Assembly (NCBI GenBank): GCA_041394885.1
Contig: JAWKHI010000001.1
Span: 310,001 to 374,000 of the forward strand
Reading direction: 5' to 3'
Length of the DNA: 64,000 nt
Source: DSOI01 sp041394885
GTDB taxonomy: Bacteria > Acidobacteriota > Terriglobia > Bryobacterales > Bryobacteraceae
The position numbers and the translations under genes are program-made. Of the stretch, positions 17,008 to 26,094 are shown piece after piece. How positions within the stretch are numbered: the first letter of the stretch is position 1; every line of letters starts with the position of its first letter. The notes beneath the pieces were generated by a model that was not told the DNA's origin, did no database searches, and worked only from the letters and a program-made list of their open reading frames with translations.

Positions 17008-18750
17008 ATGGAAAACGCCGGAATTGCGCGCCTTCTCAACGAGACTGCCGACCTGATGGAAATCGCCGGCGAAGACGGCTTCCGCGTCCGCTCCTATCGC
17101 AACGCCGCTTCCGCGCTCGAAAGCTACCCTGAGCGTGCCGCCGACATCGCGCGCGACCCTGCCCGCAAACTCACCGATATCCCCAGCGTCGGCAAAGCGA
17201 TGGCCGATCATATCGTGGAAATACTGGCCCGGGGATCGTTCGGGCGGCGCGATGAGCTGTTGTCCCGCTATCCTCCCACCGCGCTCGAGTTCCTCAAAAT
17301 ACAGGGGCTCGGTCCAAAGAGCGTCGCCGTCATCTTCGAACATTTCCGCGCCACCACCATCGACGACCTCGAGCGCCTGTGCAAGGAGCAGAAGCTCCGG
17401 ACCCTCCCCCGCATGGGCGCCAAGCTCGAAGAAAAGGTGCTCCGCTCGATCGCCGCCTACCGCCAGCGCGCGGGACGTTTCCTGCTGGACTACGCCACCC
17501 AGGTGGCGGAGGAGCTTTCCGCCCACCTGCGTTCCGAAGGCGTCACGGCCATCACTCCGTCGGGCTCCCTCCGCCGTGGCCGCGAAACCATCGGCGATGT
17601 CGACCTCCTCGTGGTAGCCGGCGAACCCGATCCGGTGCTCGACCGCTTCGCTTCCCACCCGAAGGTAACCGAGGTGCTGGCCCGCGGCGCCAACAAATCC
17701 AGCGTCCGCTATGGACTGGAAGGCATCCAGGTGGATGTGCGCGCGCTCCCGGCTTCCACCTATGGCGCGGCGCTGCAATACTTCACCGGAAGCAAGGAAC
17801 ATAACGTCGCGCTGCGGCAACGGGCCCTGCGCATGGGCTTCACCTTGAGCGAGTACGGGCTTTCGCGCGTCGACACCGAGGAGCGCGTGGCCGGCGAAAC
17901 CGAGGAGGAAATTTACACCAAGCTCGGCCTGGCGTGGATCCCGCCGGAGCTTCGCGAAAATCAGGGCGAGATCGAGGCCGCCGAGAACAACGCTCTTCCC
18001 TCTCTCATCACCCTCGCGGACATGCGCGGCGATCTGCACATGCACACCACCGAGACCGACGGCCGCGCCACGCTCGAGGAAATGGCCGCGCACGCCCGCG
18101 AGCGTGGCTATGAGTACATCGCCATCACGGACCATTCCAAGGCGCTCGCCATGGCCAACGGCCTGGACGAGAAGCGCGTGGAGGCGTTCGCCCGGCGCGT
18201 TCGCGACATGAATCAGTCCGGCGATTTGGGCATCCGAGTGTTCTCCGGCCTCGAGTGCGACATCCGGCGCGATGGCGAAATGGACATCGAAGACGATGCC
18301 CTCGCCGAACTCGACCTAGTGATCGCGTCCGTTCATTCGCACATGAATCTCGAGCCCGCCGAAATGACAGACCGCCTGTTGCGCGCCATCGAAAACCCCA
18401 ATGTGCGCATCATCGGCCATCCCACCGGACGCATCCTGATGCACCGCGACCCGTTCCCTTTTGACTTTGACCGTGTCTCGGCGGCGGCGGCGGACCGCGG
18501 CGTCGCTCTGGAAATCAACGCGAGCCCCGAGCGGCTGGACCTTTCCGGACCTCTGATTCGCGCCGCCAAGGCCAAAGGCGTCCGCTTCACCATCTCCACC
18601 GACGCCCATCACCCCAAACACCTGCTCAACATGCGCTATGGCATTCAAACCGCCAGACGCGGATGGCTGGAGAAAAAAGACGTCCTGAATACGCTTCCGG
18701 CCGAACGGTTTCTGGCCGCGTTGCGTCCAAAAGGAAGGGTACACGCATGA
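17008..18750 (+). CDS. polX: Bacterial family X DNA polymerase with C-terminal PHP domain
   Basis: The 580-residue protein has the PolX layout. Helix-hairpin-helix motifs IPSVGKAMADHI and IQGLGPKSVA bind DNA. The palm carries GSLRRGRETIGDVDLLV with the two metal-binding aspartates, and VDVRAL supplies the third. The PHP phosphoesterase (residues about 340-575) contains DLHMHTTETDG, ITDHS, GLECDI, ASVHSH, GHPTGR and STDAHH, all metal ligands intact, giving 3'-5' exonuclease or AP-endonuclease activity. It acts in base-excision or gap-filling repair. The ATG at 17008 follows the divergent transglutaminase gene by about 40 bases, and the stop overlaps the M16 protease start (ATGA). Confidence 0.96.
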   Translation: MENAGIARLLNETADLMEIAGEDGFRVRSYRNAASALESYPERAADIARDPARKLTDIPSVGKAMADHIVEILARGSFGRRDELLSRYPPTALEFLKIQGLGPKSVAVIFEHFRATTIDDLERLCKEQKLRTLPRMGAKLEEKVLRSIAAYRQRAGRFLLDYATQVAEELSAHLRSEGVTAITPSGSLRRGRETIGDVDLLVVAGEPDPVLDRFASHPKVTEVLARGANKSSVRYGLEGIQVDVRALPASTYGAALQYFTGSKEHNVALRQRALRMGFTLSEYGLSRVDTEERVAGETEEEIYTKLGLAWIPPELRENQGEIEAAENNALPSLITLADMRGDLHMHTTETDGRATLEEMAAHARERGYEYIAITDHSKALAMANGLDEKRVEAFARRVRDMNQSGDLGIRVFSGLECDIRRDGEMDIEDDALAELDLVIASVHSHMNLEPAEMTDRLLRAIENPNVRIIGHPTGRILMHRDPFPFDFDRVSAAAADRGVALEINASPERLDLSGPLIRAAKAKGVRFTISTDAHHPKHLLNMRYGIQTARRGWLEKKDVLNTLPAERFLAALRPKGRVHA

Positions 18751-20108
18751 GAACCACGATTGCCATAGCCGGATTGCTCGGGGTAACCACCCTCGCCGCC
18801 GCCGAACTGCAGATTCCGTTCGAGAAGTACAAGCTCGATAACGGCCTGCGGGTGATACTGTCGAAGGACAGTTCCGCGCCCGTGGTGGCCGTCTACGTCA
18901 TCTACGACGTCGGAGCCCGCTCTGAGGAAAAAGGCCGCACCGGCTTCGCCCACCTGTTCGAACACATGATGTTCCAGGGTTCCAAGAACGCACCGAAGGG
19001 CGTCCACTTCCAGACCGTGGAATCCAATGGCGGAAACCTCAACGGTTCCACCCACCCGGACTTTACCGACTATTTCGAAGTCCTCCCCTCCAACAAGCTG
19101 CCCGTGGCCCTGTGGCTCGAGTCAGACCGCATGCGGGGCCTGAATATCACCGAAGAGAATCTGAAGAATCAGAAAGAGGCCGTCAAACAGGAGCGCCGCC
19201 TGTCGTTCGACAACCGGCCTTATGCCACCGCCATCGTCGACGTGTTCCCCACGGTGTTTTTCAGTAACTTCCAAAGCAGTCACTCCCTCATCGGCAGCTA
19301 TGAGGACTTGAACGCCGCAACGGTCGACGACGTGGCAAATTTCTTCAAGACCTACTACGCGCCCAACAACGCCGCGCTGGTGATCGTCGGCGATATCCAG
19401 ACCGAAGAAGCGAAAAAGTGGATCCAAACCTACTTCGGCGACATTCCCTCTCAGAAGCTGCCGCCCAAACCGGACCTCTCCGAACCCGCGAAAAAGGAAA
19501 CCAAGTGGGTGGACCACAAAGATCCCCTCGCCAAGCTCCCGGCTGTCGTCATTGGCTATCCCGCACCCAAGCGCCGCTCGCCGGACTACTACGCGATGCT
19601 CATGCTGGACGTGCTGCTTACCGCCGGCAACAGCTCCCGCTTCAACCTCGACCTGGTCAAGGGCAAGGAGTCCGTCGTGAGCTACGAAGCCAGTCTCGGC
19701 TGGCCGTTCGCCTCCGCCAATGACTTTGTCGATCCCGAACCCTACGGCCTCGCTTTTTTCTACAAGCCCACCTTCACAGCCAAACAGGTGGTGGAGCAGG
19801 TGGAAGCCGAGATCGATCGTGTGAAGAAGGAGGGCGTGCCGGCCGGGGAGCTGTCCCGGATCCGCACCTTCCTCCGATCGGAGAGCATTCGCAGCGTCCG
19901 CACCGTGCTGCGGCGGGCACAATTGTTGGGCCAATACGAAATCTTCGACGGCGATCCCGGGATGATCAACAAGGAACTCGACCGGTTCCTCGCCGTTTCC
20001 GGTGAGCAGATTCAGGCCGTAGCGAAAAAATATTGCGACCCCGAGCAGCGCGCCGTGCTCAGCATCGTGCCGGCGCCGAAGAAGTCCGAAAAGGAGACTG
20101 GCCAATGA
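18747..20108 (+). CDS. M16 zinc peptidase, catalytically competent subunit
   Basis: The 453-residue protein starts with a signal peptide (IAGLLGVTTLAAAE). HLFEHMMFQG is the inverted HxxEH zinc motif and KNQKEAVKQERR supplies the third ligand Glu, so it should be an active insulinase/processing-type peptidase. AAGGAAGG provides a good ribosome binding site before the ATG, which overlaps the polX stop by four bases. The next gene, also overlapping by four bases, encodes an M16 protein lacking the zinc motif. Together they probably form a heterodimer in the periplasm. Confidence 0.94.
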   Translation: MRTTIAIAGLLGVTTLAAAELQIPFEKYKLDNGLRVILSKDSSAPVVAVYVIYDVGARSEEKGRTGFAHLFEHMMFQGSKNAPKGVHFQTVESNGGNLNGSTHPDFTDYFEVLPSNKLPVALWLESDRMRGLNITEENLKNQKEAVKQERRLSFDNRPYATAIVDVFPTVFFSNFQSSHSLIGSYEDLNAATVDDVANFFKTYYAPNNAALVIVGDIQTEEAKKWIQTYFGDIPSQKLPPKPDLSEPAKKETKWVDHKDPLAKLPAVVIGYPAPKRRSPDYYAMLMLDVLLTAGNSSRFNLDLVKGKESVVSYEASLGWPFASANDFVDPEPYGLAFFYKPTFTAKQVVEQVEAEIDRVKKEGVPAGELSRIRTFLRSESIRSVRTVLRRAQLLGQYEIFDGDPGMINKELDRFLAVSGEQIQAVAKKYCDPEQRAVLSIVPAPKKSEKETGQ

Positions 20109-21505
20109 AATCCCCTTTCCTCACCGGTTTGATTGCCGTCACGCTGGCCGCCCAAACCCCGATTGACCGCACCAAGCCACCCGAAACCGGTCCCTTGGCG
20201 GACTTCAAGCTTCCCCCGTTCCAGGAAAAGACGCTCTCCAACGGTCTCCGCGTGATGCTCATCAACGACACGCGCTACCCGATGTTGGAATTGCGGATGG
20301 GATTTCAGGCCGGCGACAAGTTCGACCCGGCGGACAAGGAAGGTTTGGCCGAAACCGTGGCTTCGCTGCTCAACGAAGGCGCCGGCGATCGTAACGCGCG
20401 TCAAGTGGCCGAGGAACTGGCCGACATTGGCGGCGATCTCGCTGCCTCCGCCACCTCGGACTTCCTCATGCTCTCCGGCTACGCCCTTGCCGAGCACACC
20501 GACAGGCTCCTCAGCCTGGCCGATGACTTCGTTCGCAAACCCGCCTTCGCTGAAGACGAACTGCGGCTACGCAAACAGAATCGCGTGGAAGAACTCAAGG
20601 CCGAGCGCGCCGAGTCTGAAACCGTGGCCACCGAACGGCTGCATGAGATCCTGTTCGCGGGGCACCCCTATGAGCATGCTCTGCCCACACCGGGCTCCAT
20701 CGCCAAGATCACTCGCGAAGATCTGGTGACTTTCCGCGACCGGTTCCTGATTCCCAACAACGCTGTGCTAGCCGTGATCGGACCCATCGGCGACGCGAAT
20801 GCATTTACCAAAAAGCTGCAAGCGCGGTTCGGTTCCTGGAAGAAAGGTGCCGTGCCCACGCCCCCAGCGGCCAAGTTCCCTGAGCCCAAGGGCAGCATCA
20901 CGCTGGTGGACCGGCCCGGATCGGTGCAAGCCGATATCCTGATGGGCCGCCTGGCGGTGAAGCGCGATAATCCGGATTACTTTCCCCTGTATGTGGGGAA
21001 CGCGATTCTCGGCACAGGCGCCAGTTCGCGGATGTTCGCCAACATTCGCGAAAAACAGGGATTCGCCTACCATTCCTCCTCGCACATGATGCCCCGCCGG
21101 GACGCGGGCTTCGTCGAGAGCACGACACAGGTGAGGAACGAGGTGATCGGCCCTGCTCTCGAGGCGATTCAGCACGAGTTCCGCCGCATGGGTACCGAGC
21201 GCGTGTCGGCTGAGGAACTCAGCGCGGTGAAGAACTATCTTAGCGGTAACTTCGTGATGTCGCTTGCCACTCCAACCGGCGTCGCCAACCAATTGATCAA
21301 TACCCGTCTGAATGGCCTCCCGAATTCCTACCTGGAAACTTACGTCGATAAGATACGGCGGGTGGAACCCGATCAGATTCAATCCGCCGGCCGCAAGTAT
21401 CTCGACCCTTCTCAGGCGACGATCGTGGTGGTGGGCGATGCGGCGCAGATCGCGGAGCCGATGAAGAAACTGGGTGACGTGAAAGTGGAGAAGGCCCCTC
21501 AGTGA
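20105..21505 (+). CDS. M16 peptidase-like protein without zinc motif (partner subunit)
   Basis: The 466-residue protein has a signal peptide and the M16 fold (LSNGLRVMLINDTRYP opening; REKQGFAYHSSSHM in the second half), but the position of HxxEH reads KEGLAETVASLLNEG, with no zinc-binding histidines. The second-half Arg/Tyr pair is retained. This is the pattern of the non-catalytic partner in M16B heterodimers. The upstream gene supplies the active subunit. ATGA overlaps link it to that gene and GTGA to the Nudix gene after it. Confidence 0.92.
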   Translation: MKSPFLTGLIAVTLAAQTPIDRTKPPETGPLADFKLPPFQEKTLSNGLRVMLINDTRYPMLELRMGFQAGDKFDPADKEGLAETVASLLNEGAGDRNARQVAEELADIGGDLAASATSDFLMLSGYALAEHTDRLLSLADDFVRKPAFAEDELRLRKQNRVEELKAERAESETVATERLHEILFAGHPYEHALPTPGSIAKITREDLVTFRDRFLIPNNAVLAVIGPIGDANAFTKKLQARFGSWKKGAVPTPPAAKFPEPKGSITLVDRPGSVQADILMGRLAVKRDNPDYFPLYVGNAILGTGASSRMFANIREKQGFAYHSSSHMMPRRDAGFVESTTQVRNEVIGPALEAIQHEFRRMGTERVSAEELSAVKNYLSGNFVMSLATPTGVANQLINTRLNGLPNSYLETYVDKIRRVEPDQIQSAGRKYLDPSQATIVVVGDAAQIAEPMKKLGDVKVEKAPQ

Positions 21506-21987
21506 GCCTGCTCGATATCTCACATCAGACCTTCGTTACGAAGTCCGGCCGCAAGGAGAAGCGAATTCTCATCCGGCATCCCGGTTCGGCGGCGGCTCTT
21601 CCCGTGGATAGCGGCGGACGCGTGCTGCTGGTGAGCCAGTACCGCGTTCCGGTGGGCGGACGCCTGTGGGAGATCCCAGCGGGAAAGATCGACGAGGGCG
21701 AAACGGCACTGCAGGCCGCGCGCCGCGAGCTGATCGAAGAAACCGGGTACCGCGCCCGCCGCTGGTCCAAACTCGTCGGCTTCTTTCCCAGCCCTGGATT
21801 CCTCGGTGAGTTCATTACCGTGTATCTGGCCCGCGACCTTCGAGAGGGCGAAGCCAATCCCGGCGATGGCGAAGACATCGAACTCCGCTGGTTCACAACC
21901 GAAGAGATGGACCGCGGCATCCGGTCCGGCCGGATTCGCGACGCAAAGACAATCGCCGGCTATCTGGCGTATCATCGCGGGAAATGA
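21502..21987 (+). CDS. Nudix hydrolase, probable ADP-ribose pyrophosphatase
   Basis: The 161-residue protein carries a complete Nudix box, GKIDEGETALQAARRELIEE followed by TGY, whose glutamates bind metal. The preceding LWEIPAG and the following FFPSPGFLGEFITVYLARDL are typical of ADP-ribose pyrophosphatases, which split ADP-ribose into AMP and ribose 5-phosphate. The GTG start at 21502 overlaps the previous stop and the ATG of the next gene overlaps its own TGA, so it sits in the middle of the polX-M16-M28 operon. It is cytoplasmic. Confidence 0.92.
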   Translation: MSLLDISHQTFVTKSGRKEKRILIRHPGSAAALPVDSGGRVLLVSQYRVPVGGRLWEIPAGKIDEGETALQAARRELIEETGYRARRWSKLVGFFPSPGFLGEFITVYLARDLREGEANPGDGEDIELRWFTTEEMDRGIRSGRIRDAKTIAGYLAYHRGK

Positions 21988-23466
21988 GAACAATCCTGCC
22001 TCTGCTGGTGCCGTGTCTGGTTGCGGCGCAGCAACTCCATGATTTGGAGCGGATCAGGGCGGATCTTTCCACGCTCACCGCGCCCGCAATGCATGGCCGA
22101 GCCGCGCTCGAACGCGGTCATGACGCCGCCGCGGCCTACGTCGAGTCCGCACTCAGGCAAACCGGGCTGCCCACCTCCCTTCAACCATTCGAGCTTTCCC
22201 GCGCCTCCGCCGACGCCGGGAAGAGCGCGGTGGAGTGGAACGGCCGGCCTCTCGAATATAGGGGCACCTTCAAGAAGGACTTACTCCTTGAAGCTGGCCT
22301 GGTCTTCGCCGGCTACGGAATTACCGCGCCTGAGTATGGCTACGATGATTACGAGGGGCTCGACGTCCACGGGAAGATTGTGGTGGTGTTTGACCGTGAG
22401 CCCGCCGAGGCCGACAAGCGCAGTCCGTTTCTCGGGCGCGGGCTCACCATCCATTCGGCATCACGGCTCAAGCGTATGAACGCCCAGAGCCGCGGTGCAA
22501 TCGCTCTTCTCACCGTCCCCAGCGCTCACTCCCAGTCCGCGCCGGCGGATCCCAATCCGGCCCGGGGAAGCGCCGTCTCCCTGCATGACTCTCTCCTCAC
22601 CATTCCGCAGCTTTCCATCTCCACCGCATCCATGGGCATGATCGCCGCGGACTACCGCACGTGGCAGGATCAGATCGACCGTTCCGGCAAGCCTGCCTCG
22701 CGGCCTATTCCGGGCACGATGCGAATCAAGTTGGTGAACCGCGAAGTGACGTCCGCCAAGGTTCAGAACGTCATCGCTGTACTTGCGGGATCGGACTCCG
22801 CAAGGAAAGAGGAAGTGATCCTCGTCACTTCCCACTTCGATCACCTGCCGGACCGTAACGGCCACACCTACCCGGGCGCCAACGATAACGCGTCCGGCAC
22901 GGTAGCGATGCTCGAACTGGCGCGTATCTTTGCCGCCGTCGCGCCTGCCGCGCCGGACCATCGTGTTCATTTCCTTCGGTGCGGAAGAAAACGGACTGCT
23001 CGGTTCCTACTATTACGCCGCTCATCCGATGTTCCCCTTGGACAAGACTGTCGCCGTTCTCAATCTCGATATGATCGCCCGCAACGAAGCGCACACCGTA
23101 CAAACGCGCGGGCGGCTTAAAGTTCGCCCGGACACATCCTCGGTTCTCAATCTGGTTGGCGGCGCTTACAGCCCGGATCTAGTCTCGGCAATCCGCAAGG
23201 CGAACAAAGCAACTCGACTCCGGTTGGACGATAAGTTCGACAAGGAATCTTCGATGAACACGTTGTGGCGGTGCGACCATTTTCCATTCCTCGCCGAACA
23301 CGTTCCCGCCATCTGGTTCTTCGGAGGGTGGCATCCCGGTTACCACGAACCGATCGATACCATGGACCGTTTGAACTACGCGAAACTCGAGAAAGTAACC
23401 CGGTTGGCAATGGAGACCGCGCTCGCCCTAGCCGCGTCCGACGCGCGTCCGCGGTTCAAGCCTTGA
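21984..23466 (+). pseudogene. M28 family metallopeptidase, broken by one frameshift
   Basis: The gene starts at the ATG overlapping the Nudix stop and encodes a signal peptide, then a PA-like domain with VFAGYGITAPEYGYDDYEG. The M28 catalytic half begins with TSHFDHL and GANDNASGT (His and Asp ligands) in the first frame. Near 22,940-22,965 the reading moves by one base and continues in the next frame with ISFGAEENGLLGS (Glu pair), LNLDMIARN (Asp) and FFGGWHPGYH (His), ending at 23,466. All zinc ligands exist, but in two frames; the first frame alone runs on to 23,120 as nonsense. A single-base sequence error is the simplest cause; a recent loss mutation is the alternative. The end overlaps the convergent esterase gene by 11 bases. 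Confidence 0.85.
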
Positions 23467-24511
23467 GATCCCGGTTGAGCACCCGGTCCAACAGCGGATA
23501 AGCCTTGACGCCGTTCCATTGGTGGCTCCCGTCGAACGAATCCACCGTGAGCGCATCGTCCGCGCCCATGGCCCGATACGCCCGCCGGATTCGTTCGAGT
23601 GAAGGCTCAATCCATTCCTTCACCATCAGCGCGTCCCGCCGGCCGATCTCCCAAAGGCACGGCCGCGGCGCAATGAGCGATGCGATCTCAGGCACGTCCC
23701 CGTAACGCAACAACCCAGGAATCGCCTGCGCACCGCAACTGTAGCGGCCACGAATCCTTTCCTGCATCACATTCAGCGCCCCGGAGATGACCGCGACACG
23801 GATGCGCGGAGAAACCGCCACCGCCAGCATCGTCATGCGGCCTCCATAGGAAAGCCCCACGCAGCCAATCCGATTGCCATCCACTCCCGGATGGCGCTCG
23901 AGCAGCGCCTGCGACCAAAGCACGTCTCGCAAATTTTCCCCGATCAGGACCTTGCCCAACAGTTGCAGCCGCACGAATTCCACGGCGCAGGCATCGTCGC
24001 CGCCGTACGCCTTGGGGTCTCCCAGCCGGCGGCCGAACGGTGTGAAACACGGTGCGGCCACAACGTATCCGCGCTTCACCAGGGACAGGCCGTAGTCATA
24101 ACTGATCGTGCTCGACGCGATGCCCACTACCGAGTCATGCCCGTGCGGTCCGTGCCCATGGAGGGCGAGCACTCCCGCGCGTTTACCGGATCCTCCCTTC
24201 GGCTCCAGCAAGTAGAGGGGCAAGGAACGATGCCCTTCGGCTCTCAGCAACAAAGAACGGCGCGTATGGTCAGGCGCTTGGTGAACGGATTCCTCCACCG
24301 TCTCCCAACGATCGGGCGGCGTGAAATCGCCGAGCATCTCGCGTAGCTTCGCGCCAAAACGCTGCTGCCACGCGCGGCACTCCGCCTCCGTGGACCCGCG
24401 GAAGATCATCGATAGCGGCGCGTGTTCGGCCAGTTGGCGCACCTCCTCATGGACGGTTTGCGCGGCGGCCGGCAGTGCCGTCAAAAGGAACCGGCGCGTC
24501 ATCGTGCTCAT
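23456..24511 (-). CDS. Secreted alpha/beta hydrolase (dienelactone hydrolase/acetyl esterase-like)
   Basis: From the ATG at 24511, which overlaps the PQQ dehydrogenase stop (ATGA), the product has 351 residues. The N-terminus MTRRFLLTALPAAAQ resembles a short twin-arginine or Sec signal. The hydrolase domain has ALHGHG as the oxyanion region, GLSYGG with the nucleophile Ser, EIGRRDALM with the Asp and DGSHQW with the His. A longer upstream reading in the same frame is antisense-like shadow of the dehydrogenase gene. Its substrate may be a sugar ester or an acetylated compound, given that its operon partners include a CBM9-like domain protein. Confidence 0.88.
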   Translation of the reverse strand: MSTMTRRFLLTALPAAAQTVHEEVRQLAEHAPLSMIFRGSTEAECRAWQQRFGAKLREMLGDFTPPDRWETVEESVHQAPDHTRRSLLLRAEGHRSLPLYLLEPKGGSGKRAGVLALHGHGPHGHDSVVGIASSTISYDYGLSLVKRGYVVAAPCFTPFGRRLGDPKAYGGDDACAVEFVRLQLLGKVLIGENLRDVLWSQALLERHPGVDGNRIGCVGLSYGGRMTMLAVAVSPRIRVAVISGALNVMQERIRGRYSCGAQAIPGLLRYGDVPEIASLIAPRPCLWEIGRRDALMVKEWIEPSLERIRRAYRAMGADDALTVDSFDGSHQWNGVKAYPLLDRVLNRDLKA

Positions 24512-26094
24512 TCCGGGAGCCCAAACGCAACGACGTTGGATCCAGCGGCGATCGCGATAAACTGCTTGCCGTTGACGGCGTAAGAAATTGGCTGCGACTT
24601 GATCTGCTGGCCGGTGTTGAAGTGCCACAACGCCTTGCCGGACTTCGCGTCGAGCGCGGTCAGAAATCCCTGGTCGTCGCCCGCGAAGATCAGTCCCCCC
24701 GCCGTCGACATCACGCCGGCGCCGTAGCGCTTCGAACTGATCTGCTGGTATTCCCACTGCATCTTGCCCGTGGTGAGATCGAGCGCACGAACGTAGATCT
24801 GCCACGGATCCGCCGGAGACTCGATATAACCGGTCGCCATGTACGAGTAACCTCCGGGCCGGAACGTATCCCTGGACTTTGTATTGATGCCGCAACCTTC
24901 CTGCGCCGTGACATAGAACCAGCCCGTGTCGGGATTGTAAGCCGGCGACATCCAGTTCGTGGCGCCTGAGGTGGCTGGGCACGTTTTGGTGCCCTGGAAA
25001 CTCGGCACTACGCCCGGTACTCGCATCGGCCGCCCATTTTCGTCGAGCCCGGTGGCCCAATTGAGCTTCTTCACGAACGGTGTACCATGTAGGAACTTAC
25101 CCGTCACCCGGTCGAGAACATAGTAGAATCCGTTCCGGTTGGCTTGCACGAGCAGCTTCCGCTTCTGGCCCTGGAACGGCGCATCCACGAGGATCGGGAC
25201 TTCCACTGAGTCCCAATCGTGCACATCGTGAGGGGTGTTCTGAAAGAACCATTTCATTTTGCCCGTGTCCGCATCGATGGCGACGATACATTCCGTGTAG
25301 AGATTGTCGCCCTTGCGAACGTCACCATCGAAATCGGGCGCAGGATTGCCGAGGCCCCAATAGAGAAGATTGAGCTCCGGATCGTAGGACCCTGTGAGCC
25401 ATGTGCCCCCGCCGCCCGTCTTCCAGGAGTCACCGGACCACGAATCGTGATTGGGCTCTCCTGGCTTGGGAATCGAATGCCAACGCCACAGCCGTTCACC
25501 GGTCTCAGCGTCATAGGCGTCCAGAAATCCGTTCAGCCCGTGGTCACTCGGTGCGATCCCGGCGATCACCTTCGCGCCGCCGTTGCTTCCCCGGACCACC
25601 ATCGGCGCCGCCGGAGACCAATAGCCATCGGTGGCCTTCGCGATCTCCTTCTCCCAGAGCAGCGAGCCGGTGCGTGCGTCCAGCGCCACCAGAAAGGCAT
25701 CCGGCGTTGTGACGTACACCTTGGCGCCATACACGGCCACGCCGCGGTTGGGGCCTTTGGCAATCGCGGACGACCGCCGGAAGTCCCAGATCAGCCGCCC
25801 CGTACGCGCGTCGATCGCGTAGACTTCGTTCGGTTGCGAGACGTACATCACGCCATCGGCGACAATCGGAACGGCTTGTAACTGCTGCCGCCCGGGGACC
25901 CCGTAGATCCACTTCGCCGTCAGGTTCTTCACGTTCGCCCGGTTCACTGCCGAAAGCGGGCTGTGCCGCTGGGAATGATACTGCCCCGAATAATGCAGCC
26001 AGTCCTCCGGCGGCGGGTTGAGTAAATGTTGATGAGTTACTTGCGCCGCCAGCGTGGCCGACCCAAGAGCGATAACCAATGCTGCCTTCGTCAC
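24508..26094 (-). CDS. PQQ-dependent alcohol dehydrogenase (quinoprotein), lanthanide-type motif
   Basis: The 528-residue protein has a signal peptide (GSATLAAQ) and the eight-bladed propeller of quinoprotein dehydrogenases, with repeated tryptophan-docking turns such as DARTGRLIWDF, DARTGSLLWEK, DADTGKMKWFF and DLTTGKMQWEY. TPHDVHDWDSVEVP corresponds to the catalytic loop; the Asp-x-Asp pair within it is the arrangement seen in lanthanide-dependent enzymes (XoxF, PedH), whereas calcium enzymes carry Ala or Ser at the second position. The start is GTG at 26094, overlapping the stop of the cytochrome gene. It is somewhat shorter than typical (about 600 residues). It would oxidise an alcohol in the periplasm and hand electrons to a cytochrome c. 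Confidence 0.9.
   Translation of the reverse strand: MTKAALVIALGSATLAAQVTHQHLLNPPPEDWLHYSGQYHSQRHSPLSAVNRANVKNLTAKWIYGVPGRQQLQAVPIVADGVMYVSQPNEVYAIDARTGRLIWDFRRSSAIAKGPNRGVAVYGAKVYVTTPDAFLVALDARTGSLLWEKEIAKATDGYWSPAAPMVVRGSNGGAKVIAGIAPSDHGLNGFLDAYDAETGERLWRWHSIPKPGEPNHDSWSGDSWKTGGGGTWLTGSYDPELNLLYWGLGNPAPDFDGDVRKGDNLYTECIVAIDADTGKMKWFFQNTPHDVHDWDSVEVPILVDAPFQGQKRKLLVQANRNGFYYVLDRVTGKFLHGTPFVKKLNWATGLDENGRPMRVPGVVPSFQGTKTCPATSGATNWMSPAYNPDTGWFYVTAQEGCGINTKSRDTFRPGGYSYMATGYIESPADPWQIYVRALDLTTGKMQWEYQQISSKRYGAGVMSTAGGLIFAGDDQGFLTALDAKSGKALWHFNTGQQIKSQPISYAVNGKQFIAIAAGSNVVAFGLPE

Noticed and set aside
23456..25060. Long N-terminal extension of the esterase frame
   Set aside because: The extra 180 codons are an out-of-frame reading of the PQQ dehydrogenase; the ATG overlap at 24511 gives a proper signal-bearing start.
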